A DNA stretch of 64,000 bases from Eretmocerus hayati (lineage: Eukaryota; Arthropoda; Insecta; Hymenoptera; Aphelinidae): positions 114,949,838-115,013,837 of the forward strand of contig CM056744.1 of the NCBI GenBank assembly GCA_029851415.1, written 5' to 3'. Below the pieces are notes generated by a model. The model saw only the letters and a program-made list of their open reading frames with translations. It did not search any database and had not been told where the DNA came from. Both the position numbers and the translations under genes were made by a program. Positions 12,301-23,791 of the stretch are shown piece after piece; the stretch's first letter is position 1, and every line of letters starts with the position of its first letter.

Positions 12301-12525
12301 TTGCAGTAATTATGCTTCATTTATCATATAATGAGTGTGTTTTCACGACATTTTTGGCATGGGGCGTAATAATTTTCAATTGTTCACATTTTTTACGCAT
12401 TATTTTGCAATTAAAAATGGACTTATACCGTTCTGATCTCCAAATTTTCTCGACTTTTTTTCCGGACCAGAACGGTATGAGTCCATCATTTCTTTTGAAG
12501 TGGACTTATACCGTTCTGGACCGGA
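12220..12525. repeat. four 19-bp inverted motifs (gaacggtatgagtccat)
   Basis: The motif occurs as aaaacggtatgagtccat (about 12221), atggacttataccgttctg (about 12417), cagaacggtatgagtccat (about 12467) and gtggacttataccgttctgg (about 12501). Orientation alternates. The last two form a 53-bp hairpin whose stem is the motif. They lie within about 350 bp of the right arm of element A, as subterminal transposase-binding repeats would. Confidence 0.75.
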
Positions 12526-12807
12526 AAAAATAGAGCAGCGAATCGAGTTTGACTGTGTGGGATCAAAAAATGTCGAAAATGTCAGAAAATTTAGTTTTCC
12601 ACCTCATTTGATCGTACGATCCAGCAACCAAATAAACCGTATTTCTATGACTATATTATAACCATATATAAGTATACATGGTCCTATAACTTCGCAAATG
12701 AAATAAGGGCCGGCAAGGACTGCTTCAGCCATGTCCGACTTTGGGATTTGATCAAATTCGATTCTGCACCACAATCCACCGACTTTCCACTTAACGACAG
12801 AAATATT

Positions 12808-12942
12808 ATGACATATTATAATATATTATAATCTATTATAATCTATTATAATATATTATAATATATTATAATATATTATCACAATAATAGATTATAATAT
12901 ATTATAATATATTATCCATAATATATTATAATCTATTAATCT
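12808..12942. repeat. ttataatata array, right arm of element A
   Basis: Inverted counterpart of the 6927-7093 array: units of tataatatat with occasional tagat and an internal tatcacaataatag spacer that also appears in the left arm. Confidence 0.88.
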
Positions 12943-14184
12943 TTTTTACTCGGGGTGTTGGGTACACACTAGGAAGACACTTATTTCCCGACCCACCTGG
13001 ATCCTTCGCGCACGTGCGGATATTTCAATTTCAAGATAAAACTAGATCGATAAAATTTTTTTCAGATTTTTAGAGGTAGCCTATATAGTGCCCATTTTGA
13101 CATACATTTCCGATTTTTTTGCAGTTTTGAGACGTTTTTCGACAAAATTCGTCAGCTTTACTGGGCAAGCACTTGCAATACAAGTAGAATGAAGCAAACC
13201 GAGCTGAATAACATTGATTGGGATGGTCTTAGGAAACTTTCAACGCACGGAGCGGTTACTTGTAGTTGAATTCAAGGGTCAGAGCGGAGCCAAAACGGCA
13301 GAAATACAGTCCTAAAATCACTCTTTATCGCAGTTTTCGAGTTCTCCTGCGCATGCGTGATTTTCTACGGTGTTTTGATAATATTTTCAATCGATAGCCC
13401 GTGCGATTTCCTTCAAAATGACCACTGCCAAAAGTCAATTCGATGCAATGGAACCGGAGTAGTGAATCATTTGGGATGAGGAGAAGTCCAAGATGGAAAT
13501 CCGTGCAAATTGGTCGAGATCGCCTGCGATGCTTTCGATTTTGTCCAGCGTGTTTTTCTGGTGTCCCTGCGTCGAATCGACTTCGCCAAGGGGTCATTTT
13601 AAAGGAAATTGTCTGAGCTATTGAAGTGAGTAGGCTACGGAGTTATAAGTTGAAGGTGAGTTATGGGACATTGAACATTTGATAGTTTTCAATCAAATAA
13701 AAAAGTGTTCTCAACTGTTGTGCACAATTATATTGTTACTTACCACCCACTTAACACGCCGCAATTTACTAATTTCGATAGCTCAGACAATTTCCTTTAA
13801 AATGACCCCTTGGTGAAGTCGATTCGACGCAGGGAAACCCGAGTAACACGCTGGACAATATCGAAAGCATCGCAGGCGATCTCGACCTATTTGCACGGAT
13901 TTCCATCTTGGACTTCTCCTCATCCCAAATGATTCACTACTCCGGTCCCATTGCATCGAATTGACTTTTGGCAGTGGTCATTTCGGAGGAGATCGCACTG
14001 GCTATCGATTGAAAATATTATCAAAACCGTAGAAAATCACGCATGCGCAGGAGAACTCGAAAACTGCGATAGAAAGTAATTTGAGGACCCTACTTCCGCC
14101 GTTCTCGCCCCGTTCTGACCCTTGAATCCAACTAAAACTAACCGCTCCGTGCGTTGAAAGTTTCCTAAGACCATCCCAATCAAT

Positions 14185-15340
14185 AATGAAAATCATACCC
14201 TCGCTATGTTTCACGTGGACAACGATGGAAACTACCATCAGCTCTACATTTGAGACTTATATGATATTGAAGTTGGGTTCTTGATACACTACCGGTCAAA
14301 AGTCTGAGGACACCTGGGAATCAAACTGATGATTTTCAGAGTTGGATATCTCAGAACCTATTGGTCGTAGAGAGGTCTGCGTGGTCGCATTTTGTAGCTC
14401 GTATCGAGTACTTTCAAATCTATTTTCTGTATTTTCCGTCCCGCGTATTATACCAGAGACACACGAGTTAGAAAGATGGATTTTTTTGCAATTTTTCAGG
14501 CAAGGTACGAACGCCCGCCAATTTTGGAGAGATTGTTGGATCGCTATGAAACCTATGACATCTTCAAGCCCATGAAAAAACCTTCAAAATCCGTTTTTGA
14601 ACTTCTCCCAAAGTGGTTTTGGACTCGAGATCTGACTGATTTCGCTGAGGGTGTTTGTCTCTCAAAAAATCACACGATAATCCAAAAATGATGAGAAACA
14701 GCCCAGTTCAAGGTCGGTAGTTTTGATTTCCTTTGGCAATTTCGATGTTGAGTCAAACTCTTGCAGAAATGAGGGTCAGATGCCTCAAAACGGGCTGTTT
14801 CTCGTCATTTTTGGATTACCGTGTGATTTTTTGAGATACAAACACCCTTAGCAAAATCAGTCATATCTCGGAACCAGAACCACTTTGGGAGACGTTCAAA
14901 AACGGATTTTAAAGGTTTTTTTATGGGCTTGAAGATGTCATAGGTTTCGTAGCGATCCAACAATCTCTCCAAAATCGGCGGGCGTTCGTACCTAGCCTGA
15001 AAAATTGCGAAAAAAGGCATTCTTCTGACTCGTGTGTCTCCGGTATAATACGCGGGACGAAAAATACTGAAAATAGATTTGAAAGTGCTCGATATGAGCT
15101 ACGAAATGCAACCACGCAGAGCTCTCTACGACCAACAGGTTCTGAGATATCCAACTCCGAAAATCATCAGTCTGATTCCCAGGTGTCCTCAGACTTTTGA
15201 CCGGTAGTGTACCTTCCCGATGGCTCTGTGGCTCTATAGGGGATGTATGTTCGACCAGACAATCAGAGTGACGGAAGCTCTGTCAAGAAATCTTGCTTCG
15301 ATAAGGAATGCCTCGCAATTCGGCCGTTCCTCCCATGGTA
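14185..15340. mobile_element. insert R in the arm of H, flanked by 13-bp repeats catcccaatcaat
   Basis: The direct repeat lies at 14172-14184 and 15341-15353. The opposite arm of H (about 13216-13228) has one copy, so the sequence between is an insertion. Without the MITE it contains only about 230 bp: about 100 bp left (14185-14284) and about 130 bp right (15212-15340). A 13-bp duplication is typical of LINE-mediated retrocopies. The source sequence is not recognised and no poly(A) is visible. Confidence 0.65.
14287..15209. mobile_element. palindromic Tc1/mariner-type MITE, TA TSD
   Basis: The ends read cactaccggtcaaaagtctg and its complement, with TA on both sides (14285-14286, 15210-15211). 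The termini resemble Tc1-family ends (CACTACCGGTCAAAAGT). The arms are about 450 bp and nearly identical, which is why the same protein-like phrases appear on both strands (for example 14476-14691 plus and 14805-15020 minus). It has no transposase. Confidence 0.88.
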
Positions 15341-15604
15341 CATCCCAATCAATGTTATTCAGCTCGGTCTGCTTTATTCTACTTGTATTGTAAGTGCTTG
15401 CCAAGTAAAGCTGACGAATTTTGTCGAAAAACGTCTCAAAACTGCAAAAAAATCGAAAATGTATGTCGAAATGGGCACTATATAGGCTACCTCTAAAAAT
15501 CTGAAAAAAATTTTATCGATCTAGTTTTATCTTGAAATTGAAATATCCGCACGTGCGCGAAGGGTCCAGGGGGATCGGGAAATAAGTGTCACCCTAGTAC
15601 ACAC

Positions 15605-18600
15605 CAATTTTTGCCTCCATTTTTGCGGATGATCTCCGTATTTTGCTCATAAAATTGCTCCAAATCGAAGTTTTGCAATTCTCGAAAACAGATTTTGAAA
15701 GTCTCGAGAAAAATATCGAATGCGTTACGTCAAGATTGTCGAAGGTTTTGAATTCACCATCCACCATGAAATTGAAGTGTGTTTGACTTGGTCCTTTAAG
15801 AAGATGTTGATATATGAATTTTCACATTAAAATCTCATATTTTCAGACGGGTAATTGATACACCCCAAACACACTCCATACTAATGGGATCTCGAATAGG
15901 AATCCCCGCTCATTCATCAAGATGCAACACAGCCCAAAAAAAAAACCTCACACCCATCAAGCATCACAAAGGTTCATGTACCCATCAGCCTACACAGCGC
16001 TTGTATCCCAGCAAAAAAAGCCTCCCCCGCCGAAAATGGACGAGCAAACATACGCGCGAACGTTCCAAAAGAGAAAAAGCGAAAGAAGCATCAGTGAAAT
16101 AGCTATACAGAGGGTTCCAAGACCGACCAGGCACGGACAAACTCCTGCCCCATCCCAAAGAAAAAGTTGGAATACGAGGCAAAAGCGGTATCAGGGTGCG
16201 AGTGCAAAAAAGCCTCATCGAATAGTCCAGTCACGCGCACCTCTTGCAACGCTCACTCTCCCAACGCCGGTCGCTTCTTTTCGGGAATGCGAAAAGCGAT
16301 TCCAACTTGTAAGCGATAGATCTATGAACCTTTACCTCACTTTATATACTTTCTCAGGACGATTCACCTTCTGTATAGATACATGTAAGATACTTGAATC
16401 TACTCGATGTCTTATATCCACTGTACTTATGAGCAAGATTCGATGTAGTATAGTTTCGTACATAACCTATATCAGTTCGATCTCGGTGATTACTTTTCAC
16501 GCTACTATGTTCCGGGTGATTTCCGGTATTACTTTTAATGGCAGTTGGTTTGAGGACGAATTTGAGTCAGGATAAGATTGAGACAAGCTATACGGGAGTA
16601 TTAATCGATCTTGAATCATTATGGGGGAAGCAAACATAATGGCGTTAGAAAGAGGGTAAGAGTAAGAGGTTATGTATAGTCGACTAGAAGCGATGAGTGT
16701 TTTCCGAAGCGGGCGCTTTTTAATTGGCCGGAGACGGACGGAGCCCCGGATGCTCTTTTACGTTATTATTCATAGGACGAGGTGGAGAGGCTCTTTATCG
16801 GTGCTCATAAAAATTTCCATCACGAGAAGTGGAGAAAGTAGATATTCTACTCTGACGTCTGGTAGAAAATTTAATTCCAAAGCGAGCCGGATGCTTGCCG
16901 GTGATTTTTCAATCTATTCAGCAGAATTTGCTTTCCTTCCTTCTTCGAGGCTGAGAGATTATTATGAAGAAAGGATATCGGAAGGATTATCGACAGCACT
17001 TCTTGATCCAACCTTTTTTCCATTTGAGATATCGATTTGAGATGGTGAGATGAGAAGTGAAACGGATTAAGTGAAGGATTGAATCGAGTGCTGATGCGAC
17101 AAATGAAAAAAGTTGGAACAGAATCTGGTCTTTATTTGTATAACGAGGTCATGAGATGATTTTGTTCAAGGATTACATTATGATCGATTCAATTTCATAT
17201 AACTGCTAGACACGACCGATCAGTTTTATTATGTTCAAGGTGAACATCTTGAAATCCGACATGAAACCTTGTCCGTCTCCAGAATTGAGAAATAGGTAAT
17301 CTGTGGTTGAGGCAATACGAATATGATGAATCTGGAATCCATGAAGATTGTGTATGAAAGATTGATTCTTTGACACAATCAAATCAAATTTTTTTCTCGT
17401 AGGTCATGAACTGTTTCCGCCAACAATCATTACAAGAAATCAGTGAAAAAGGCGAGGATTTACAAAAAGTTACTCCGGATCAATTTTTAGGATGATGCAA
17501 AAATTGAATTCCTATTGAAAATTTTCAAAAATATTCAAACTGACACGAAAATAAAGATGTTCATTCAGAGTCTATTCTTCACTCAGTGCTTGTCGCGTTT
17601 CATTTTTTTTTCTTTTTTTTTTTCTTTTGATAGTTGCATTAAAATGCTCAAAAGCAAAGAAATTGAAATATTCATATGTCTTCTTGAATGTCTTTGTCAT
17701 CTTTGCGAGTTCAAGAAAATCCTTGGAATCCTTGGAAATGGTAGGTCCTGACTTTAGAATCATTTGAACTACAGGTCATGGCATTGAATACTATTTACAG
17801 TTCAATAAACTATTCCGAATTTTTTTCCCCCACTTGAATCAATAGAAAAAAAATCATTCAAATATTGAATTACGCAATAAGAAATCAATATCATTGTCAA
17901 CTTATGATGAAAATTAATTTGACTAAATAGAGCCTGTTGTAATTCAAAACCAATGAATTGGCTGATTGATTTCCATAACTTGGATTAAATTTCTCCTTAC
18001 AATACATCTAGACTATAATTAATCAAATTTACAAGGGTAAAAAACAACAAAATTGCACACGTAACCCATCGCAAAAAACTATAGGAAAAAACTGCTTGAA
18101 ACACATCAAGCCTGGTGACAAATTTCCTATTTTCCGTAACGCAAAAACCGAGGAAACCCCGTATCATTACGCTAACGAATATAAAATTTTACGCAATCTA
18201 CAACGATAAACCACCCAACACCATAGAGTCGACCAACCAATGTACTCTATATGTATAATTAACCGAGTTCGAAAACTTGCTTGATTAATTACCTCTTGTT
18301 CAGGCTTCGTGGGTCCATCCACTATATATATAAGCAAAACAAATAAAGCGAAAATCCAGCTCTAGAAACGACGATCCGCACGAAATAACGAAGCTTGCAA
18401 AGCTTCCAACTCAACTCAACTAACTTGGTCGCGCAGATTCCAAATTAGCGAAGTCTAATTCACTCTCTCTGCTCTCACTCTGTGTAAGTCCCGCGTCGTT
18501 ATTCGCACTCGCCGGTATAAGAGCGGATTACCTTCCCTCATTGTATCATACCCCAAGCCTACACATACATAGATACGTATATATTTGTAAAAGTATGTGT

Positions 18601-18700
18601 CGGGGTAATACACTGATGTTATGAAGTGTGCGTATGGTAGGATGAGTAATAAAAGATAGAGCCTTTTATATTTAGCAAAATTTGTCCGCTAGTGATGTAC
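15605..18700. other. intron sequence with two skew islands (15840-17110, 18010-18670)
   Basis: After the tail of host element L0, the plus strand is A/C-rich and G-poor at about 15840-16310 and G-rich at about 16540-17110, with the switch near 16400. A second C/A-rich block lies at 18010-18560, and its G-rich side is cut short by the pogo-type insertion at 18703. The 217-residue plus frame at 15922-16575 follows the C-rich block and has low-complexity basic content. I regard it as non-coding. Nothing else was recognised. Confidence 0.5.
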
Positions 18701-18702
18701 TA

Positions 18703-19483
18703 CAGTGGAATTTCGATATAGCGAAGTTGAGCGGACCGGCCTCCGCCTTCGTTATATCGAAGTTTCGTTATATCGAAGTTTTGCACCAGAACCTCATGTG
18801 CAAGCCCTTTTGTGTACCATTTGAGCACGGAATGGGCCACTTTGGATGATCGTTTTCCATAAACACCAATCCAGCGCTTTTGCCAGTGACAAATTCTTTA
18901 GTGTCCAAGATTAGTAAGCCAAATAATCTGTTCCGACGATTGGGAGTATCGTTGTCGCTGACAAGAGCCATTTTTCGCTCCGAAAAAGGTCGTATGGTTG
19001 GGTTCGAGCTTAGTTCTTGTTTGAGTTTTGAGAGATAACTTGTTGTCCCTTATTCATCTTTCTCCTCACTCCTCAGCTACGGTTTCGCAATCTTAGAAGG
19101 AAACCCGGCTTGATATCCTCAAAAAATAGTCGAACGATGGTCTCGAATTTTCAAATTTGATCAGTCATCAATGAGCCTCTCATTGGCTTTCGTTTCACAG
19201 AAGTTTCTCAGGATTTTGTTAACTCATAAGTCGCTGAGCACACCCTGCATGAGCTTTTCAACTCTGTGACCGTTATAAATCTTTCGCGGAGACTACACCA
19301 CTCAATCTTTTTTTGGGAATTCTACTTTATTTTTCGGACAAAACTTCGTTATAATGAGGTTCAATTTCGTGATAACGAGGTAATTTAACACAGGCGGGGA
19401 TAGGAAATCCAAGGGACCGGAGCTCTACTTCGTTATACCGAGGATTTCGTTATATCGGAGTTCGTTATATCGAAGTTCCACTG
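18703..19483. mobile_element. pogo/Tigger-type nonautonomous element, TA TSD
   Basis: The left end is cagtggaatttcgatatagc and the right end reverse-complements to cagtggaacttcgatataac. TA flanks both ends (18701-18702, 19484-19485). The subterminal motif cgttatatcgaag is repeated twice at the left and three times, in degenerate form, at the right. The end sequence CAGTGGAA.. and the TA target are characteristic of pogo/Tigger elements. No DDE transposase is readable; the minus ORF at 18768-18971 shows no domain. Confidence 0.85.
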
Positions 19484-19523
19484 TACTCATTTTTTGGGGT
19501 ACAATGAGTAAAAAAGAGCTTAC

Positions 19524-19768
19524 CTTGACGAGGATAGGAAATCCGGATATTGGTACCCCGTTGACGACTTTGAGGTCACGTATTAGAAGATCGTCGGAAT
19601 TTAGACCGCTTACGTCGGTCTTGGCTTGCAGAATTTCGTCAAACAGTTGAGTTCTGTGCAACTCGTTCATGCAGCATATTTTACCGAGTTCGTTAGCCAT
19701 CTCATGATCCAAAGCTGTTGCACGATCTGCTTCTTTTGAGAAGTTTGCTGTATCTATGAGGATTGGGC
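19524..19768 (-). CDS. prune: prune-like exopolyphosphatase, internal exon B (81 codons plus split glycine)
   Basis: The exon encodes GPILIDTANF.. through ..GFPILVK. It matches the linker and start of the DHHA2 domain of prune proteins: human PRUNE1 has GTIILDCVN, an acidic alpha-helical stretch and FDVSGLTTEQMLRKD, and here the corresponding segment reads ILQAKTDVSGLNSDDLLIRD. The acceptor (gtatttcag) abuts 19768 and completes a glycine codon split with exon A (G|GC). The donor GTAAGC is at 19519-19523, leaving phase 0 to match exon C. A pogo-type element sits only about 40 bp beyond the donor inside the next intron. The intron upstream is about 31.1 kb. Confidence 0.93.
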
Positions 19769-22087
19769 CTGAAATACGATTCACACCATATCAAGAATAG
19801 AAATATGTGCAGTGATTACGTCGAGAATTTTCTTTGAAAATTGAGCAATTGTATCTAAGATACAAAATCTTCCTGGTCGTCACAAATCATCTACTCAGTT
19901 ATCTGATTGGAACGTATTACAGAAAGCTTAATGTTAAAGTGAGTGTGTGTGGATCGTTTGAGGTCAGCTTTTGCTAGAAAAATCTAAGAACTTGCCTCCT
20001 AAGAAAGGCATGTTTTTAGTTCTTTTCTAAGTAACTCTCACGTTTTGTGTGAGGTACGCGAAACTTTATCCGAAATAATCAACTCTAGTATAATCACAGC
20101 TCATCTCATTTCAATCCACACAAATTCTTGTTTCAAGACCTTCAAATATTTTTCTATAAGGTACAAAATTGAATCATAGGACGATTTCAGGTCCACAACG
20201 TCCAAATAGCAATCATGAAGTAGGGTGAAGGGGCATTAGTAGCCAATCGATCCCTAAATAGCTACCAACTTTGTCGCTCTTATTGCAATAGCTAAATATT
20301 TTCGGGAAGTCCAACCTCTCCTGGCCGGCAGCTATATTCCATGAATCAAAAAATTTGACTTCGGTTAATTTGGCTCGATAGACTGCTGAAAAGTGTTTTA
20401 TTCTCAAAAAAAATGGGAAAATAGCTCTAGAATTTCCTCTTCCTCAAACAGAGTGTTACCATCGATGAATTTGTGTGTCGAATATGACATTTTCTGAAAT
20501 GCAATATTTTTACCATGCTCCGAGAACATTATTGTATTCAGATAAGAAGGGTAGAAGGGAGAGTCAAGAAGCCTTTTTCGCTTAGTTTCAACAAAGAATA
20601 CAAGATGAATGTCATTCTACTATCTCTATAGACATTGATCTAAAAATCATTCAATTCTACATTGAGATGATTTTTCAACAAAACTTTGAATTCTATGATT
20701 GTACAAAGCGCAACGTACGTATTTGGAAGGGTACCAAATAGAATATGTTCTGATGACATTTACGTAGCAAAAAAGTCGTTGAATCACACATGAAAACTAT
20801 ATGGGGAAGAGATTCTTTGGTATTGTTTCCGGGTCTCCAGGAAAATATATTAGAATGAGTTCCTAAACTTAATGGATAAACATTAGTCATTGATGAATGA
20901 ATATACCCTGCATTTTCATAAATGAATCCCGATCAAAAGATTTGACGAAGAAGAAAAACTTCGCAAGCTCACGCTGCACGGAAGCACACCTTATCTACTT
21001 TCAACCATGATCGGGGCCCTCTCGACGCTGAAACATTCTTGGGTGTCATTCTGGTCATTCAGAAATAGAATATCTGAGGTTGAAGCATTGGTAGGAACAC
21101 CCAAAAACTGGTGAGGTGATATAGTCAGCCTTTGATCTGTCAATTTCTTGGTACACTTTGCAATGACGAGATTGAATCACTCACAAAGTCTGGTCTAAAT
21201 CATCGATCCTCATACGCCAAAAGTGGCAACGATGTAATTGACGACAACCATCAAAAACTCAGTGCCAAATACCAGGAGTTATTTTCAAGAGAGAATTAAA
21301 TTGCAATTCTAGGTGTGTGCAAGGTCATCATGCGCCAATGAGAACTAATGGTTATCTTTGATACGAGTTGCAAAATTATTTCTGCATGATAATATGTATT
21401 CCTCGATGATAAAATGAATCATGACTGTTGCATCTCGGAGATTTGATGATAGAATCTATGTCACCCTGGAACCATCTCCATTTTTTCATTTTCATCACAT
21501 CAATTCGCAAGCCGCCATAAAATCGAGAAACGCAATTTGTAATATAATAAAATGGCTGTGCGCGATCCACCGTTTGACCAAATGGTTGGATTATGGCAGC
21601 CGTTTGGCCAAAAGGTTGGTTTTAGCCCTTCCGTTTGTGAAAACGACCGTTTTCAATCGAATAGGCGGCATTTGGCTATAAAAGACTGCCTGCTAGAACT
21701 TTCAACTCACCGAAGCCATTGGTAACTGATTATCCCAAAGAATAACTGATATACATTCAGCAGTAAACTCATAAGTTTTTCATGAACGTTTTGCACATCC
21801 ATTTCGCCACAACATGCACTTTGGCTGCCACTCAAAGGAAAGATTCCCTGGTAAAATTTTATAGTGTCAGAGCCAATGTTAGTTTTTCATTACAAGAAAC
21901 AGTTATATATGTTCAGCGGGACCCGCTACTCAGTAGCTACTACTACCCGGTACTCAATATTTTGTGCCCCAATCATACTTTTGCATCGCACTGATTGTCA
22001 GAGATACTTTCAGCCTGCAATCTGAACTCTGTGTAGAATATTTGCCATCGCAATAAACGTGGATAATCTTTCAGCATAGACTTTTGC
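19769..22087. other. large prune intron, first part; nothing recognised
   Basis: AT-rich intron sequence. No transposon termini, exon or RNA gene could be supported in either strand. Short ORFs (20213-20407 minus, 21421-21681 plus, 21782-21994 plus) have no domain or splice support. Confidence 0.5.
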
Positions 22088-22091
22088 TTAA

Positions 22092-22614
22092 GGTAGTTGT
22101 ACACTAAAATGCGAAATATACCAGAATGTCACCAAAGTTGGTGAGGATTTAGTTCAAGTGTTAATGAACACCTGTGCAAAATCTCAAGATGATTGACCGT
22201 TTTGTTTCAGAGTGGTAGTCATCAGAATTCGTCACTTTTAGCATGGCGCTCATGCGGGATCGTCGACTCCCATATACGCAATGTTAAAAGTGGTGGGTTT
22301 TTGATGGCTATACCACTTCGAAACAAAACGGTCAATCATTCTGAAATTTTGCACAGGTGTTCATTAACACCTTAACTAAATCCTCCCCAACTTTGGTGAT
22401 TTTTTGGTATACAGTGGAATCTCCCTTAACGGATACCTCCTATTAGCGGACACCTCTCAATAACGGACAATTTTTTGCGACCAGCAGAAGTATAATCACA
22501 GGAATGAACCTCTGATTAGCGGACCCCTACGGATAGCGGACAGTTTTGATGCAACCAGGGGTTTCCGTGCGACCGGAGATTTCATTATATTCTCAGTTTT
22601 AGTGTACAACTACC
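22092..22614. mobile_element. MITE with ~200-bp inverted arms, TTAA or TA TSD
   Basis: The ends are ggtagttgtacactaaaa and its complement. TTAA flanks both sides (22088-22091, 22615-22618); alternatively the element starts AGGTAG with TA duplicated. The arms share ccaaagttggtgaggattta and gattgaccgttttgtttc in inverted orientation. A pogo-type element is inserted in the right arm at 22412-22587. Confidence 0.83.
22412..22587. mobile_element. 176-bp pogo/Tigger-type MITE nested in the 22092 element
   Basis: It starts cagtggaatctcccttaacg after TA and ends ggagatttcatta before TA, a mutated complement of the left end. Inside are repeated agcggac / aacggac phrases. It interrupts the right arm of the surrounding MITE exactly at a TA that is intact in the left arm. 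Confidence 0.8.
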
Positions 22615-22618
22615 TTAA

Positions 22619-23783
22619 GTGATAGCCTTCCAAGATAAATCAAGAACCCAAAACCACGAGCTTGCAGAATAATCTTTCAACTCAAATTACATCCTCAACG
22701 CACTACTGGTAGAAGTTTTTCAATTGATACGAAAATTTTAGTCCACTTGATCCATCAACAGTATTGTTATCATTCAACCTGCGATTTTACCGTATATATT
22801 TCAGATTATAAAACTTGTCGAGCAGTACGTCAGTGACTCAGGCAACGTTCATGACACAAATGAATGAAAGATTGAAGAATTCTTCACTCTTTGCTTTCTT
22901 ACTATTCTCAAGATTAACATAACATCGAATTCCTACAAGTTATTTTTTAAAATTATTTCATCACCGTAAGGACTTTATGGAAAATTGTTTCGAAATTCCA
23001 AAAACTGAGTGTTCCTGTTTAACATATCTTGTATCATTGGTCAAAAGTAAAATATGTACCTCAGAAGCATTTGAAACTGTTGAGGACAAAAATGATAGTT
23101 CCAAGTTGCCGAAAATTATGACTCGCGCGACAAAAAATATGTCGTAATCAAAACTTTACCCGAATTGTGAGATTTACCCACATCCCATTACTCATGCTTT
23201 TCTCCAATTAAGTGATAGTTGATATTCATACATAAGCTTTGGAATGAACAATCCATGTGATCCATTCAAAACGTGAACATTATACAATATTGTTCCAACA
23301 GTATGAAATATTTTTGATCCTATAAAACCAAACTATTCCCTATTCGTAGATAACGGATGGGGGGGGGGGCTCATTCTGCATCCAGCTGTCACATCACTAT
23401 AAAAGTATATAAGCCCACGAGCATGTGACATGGCGTGACAATGGGCGGGGAGAGGGGGAGGGTAAACATGTCAGATTCTGACGTGACATCATTACTGGAT
23501 GGCCCTCAACTACTCATACTAGTATTTTATTTCCATGCGAAAAAAATATAATAAAATAAAAAAACAACAAGAACATGTCTGTCAATCTGATTGGTTTGGA
23601 CTAACGAGCAACTAACAACCAAATATTTCATGCGAGAACTATGCGATATCCACCTACGGGACTTACCGGTGCCTCATAAAGGTGGGTCCCTTACAATGTT
23701 GTTTCTCATAACACAAAAAAATCTCCTTTACCACAGAGAAGTCAAAGTGGAATACACCGATGGATGACCATCGTAGCGAAACG
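22619..23783. other. intron sequence; G11 tract near 23359
   Basis: Nothing gene-like was recognised. There is a run of 11 G near 23359, followed by a G-rich segment near 23440-23463 on the plus strand. Confidence 0.45.
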
Positions 23784-23791
23784 GTTGAAAC

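Larger units (their letters stand above)
6912..12954. mobile_element. element A: DNA transposon with ~400-bp AT-rich inverted ends, broken by element B
   Basis: The terminal sequence is cccgagtaaaaaagattaat at the left and its complement at the right. It is followed by arrays of a ttataatata motif (6927-7093 and 12808-12942) and then unique inverted sequence up to about 7317 and down to about 12586. The arms are about 370-400 bp. The flanks allow at most a 2-bp duplication (GT). Removing element B leaves a roughly 2.7-kb element with minus-strand coding remnants (12300-12001 and about 11995-11474). Near its right arm are four inverted 19-bp motifs. The short TSD, subterminal repeats and the kind of coding remnant point to a CACTA-like element. 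This is inference, and the end does not start CACT. Confidence 0.7.
12970..15596. mobile_element. element H: hAT-type foldback, 8-bp TSD gtacacac
   Basis: The ends are taggaagacacttatttccc at the left and, reverse-complemented, tagggtgacacttatttccc at the right. The 8-bp direct repeat gtacacac flanks at 12962-12969 and 15597-15604 and fits the hAT preference nTnnnnAn. The arms (12970-13700 versus 13780-14184 joined to 15341-15596) form a palindrome with its centre near 13740. The right arm is interrupted by the 14185-15340 insert. No transposase is present. The core carries NRF-1-type sites (13347 and 14038) and phrases shared with element B. Confidence 0.88.
6369..15730. mobile_element. host element L0 of the AGGTA-family, split by two large insertions; right end approximate
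   Basis: The left end (TA then aggtgagtttaccc) and the following 540 bp resemble the copies at 31514-32306 and about 40725-41345. Shared stretches include the caaagcttgtttcaagacct region and the cgcacactccttcgaaat-type segment. After 15605 the sequence resumes as the continuation of the 40.7-kb copy (caattttt.gcc, then gctccaaat..gagttttgc). Comparing the two copies shows that elements A (6912-12954) and H (12970-15596) both inserted into this older element, with about 7 bp of host sequence between them. The right terminus was not found; about 15730 is an estimate. Confidence 0.6.

Noticed and set aside
14476..15020. Matching 71-residue frames on both strands (ARYERPPILERLLDRYE)
   Set aside because: They are the two arms of the 14287-15209 palindromic MITE. 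Arm identity explains the duplicate, and there is no independent evidence of a gene.
15922..16575. 217-codon plus-strand ORF
   Set aside because: It coincides with a C/A-rich, G-poor skew block that suppresses stop codons. The translation is low-complexity, basic and without domain, and there are no splice or promoter signals.
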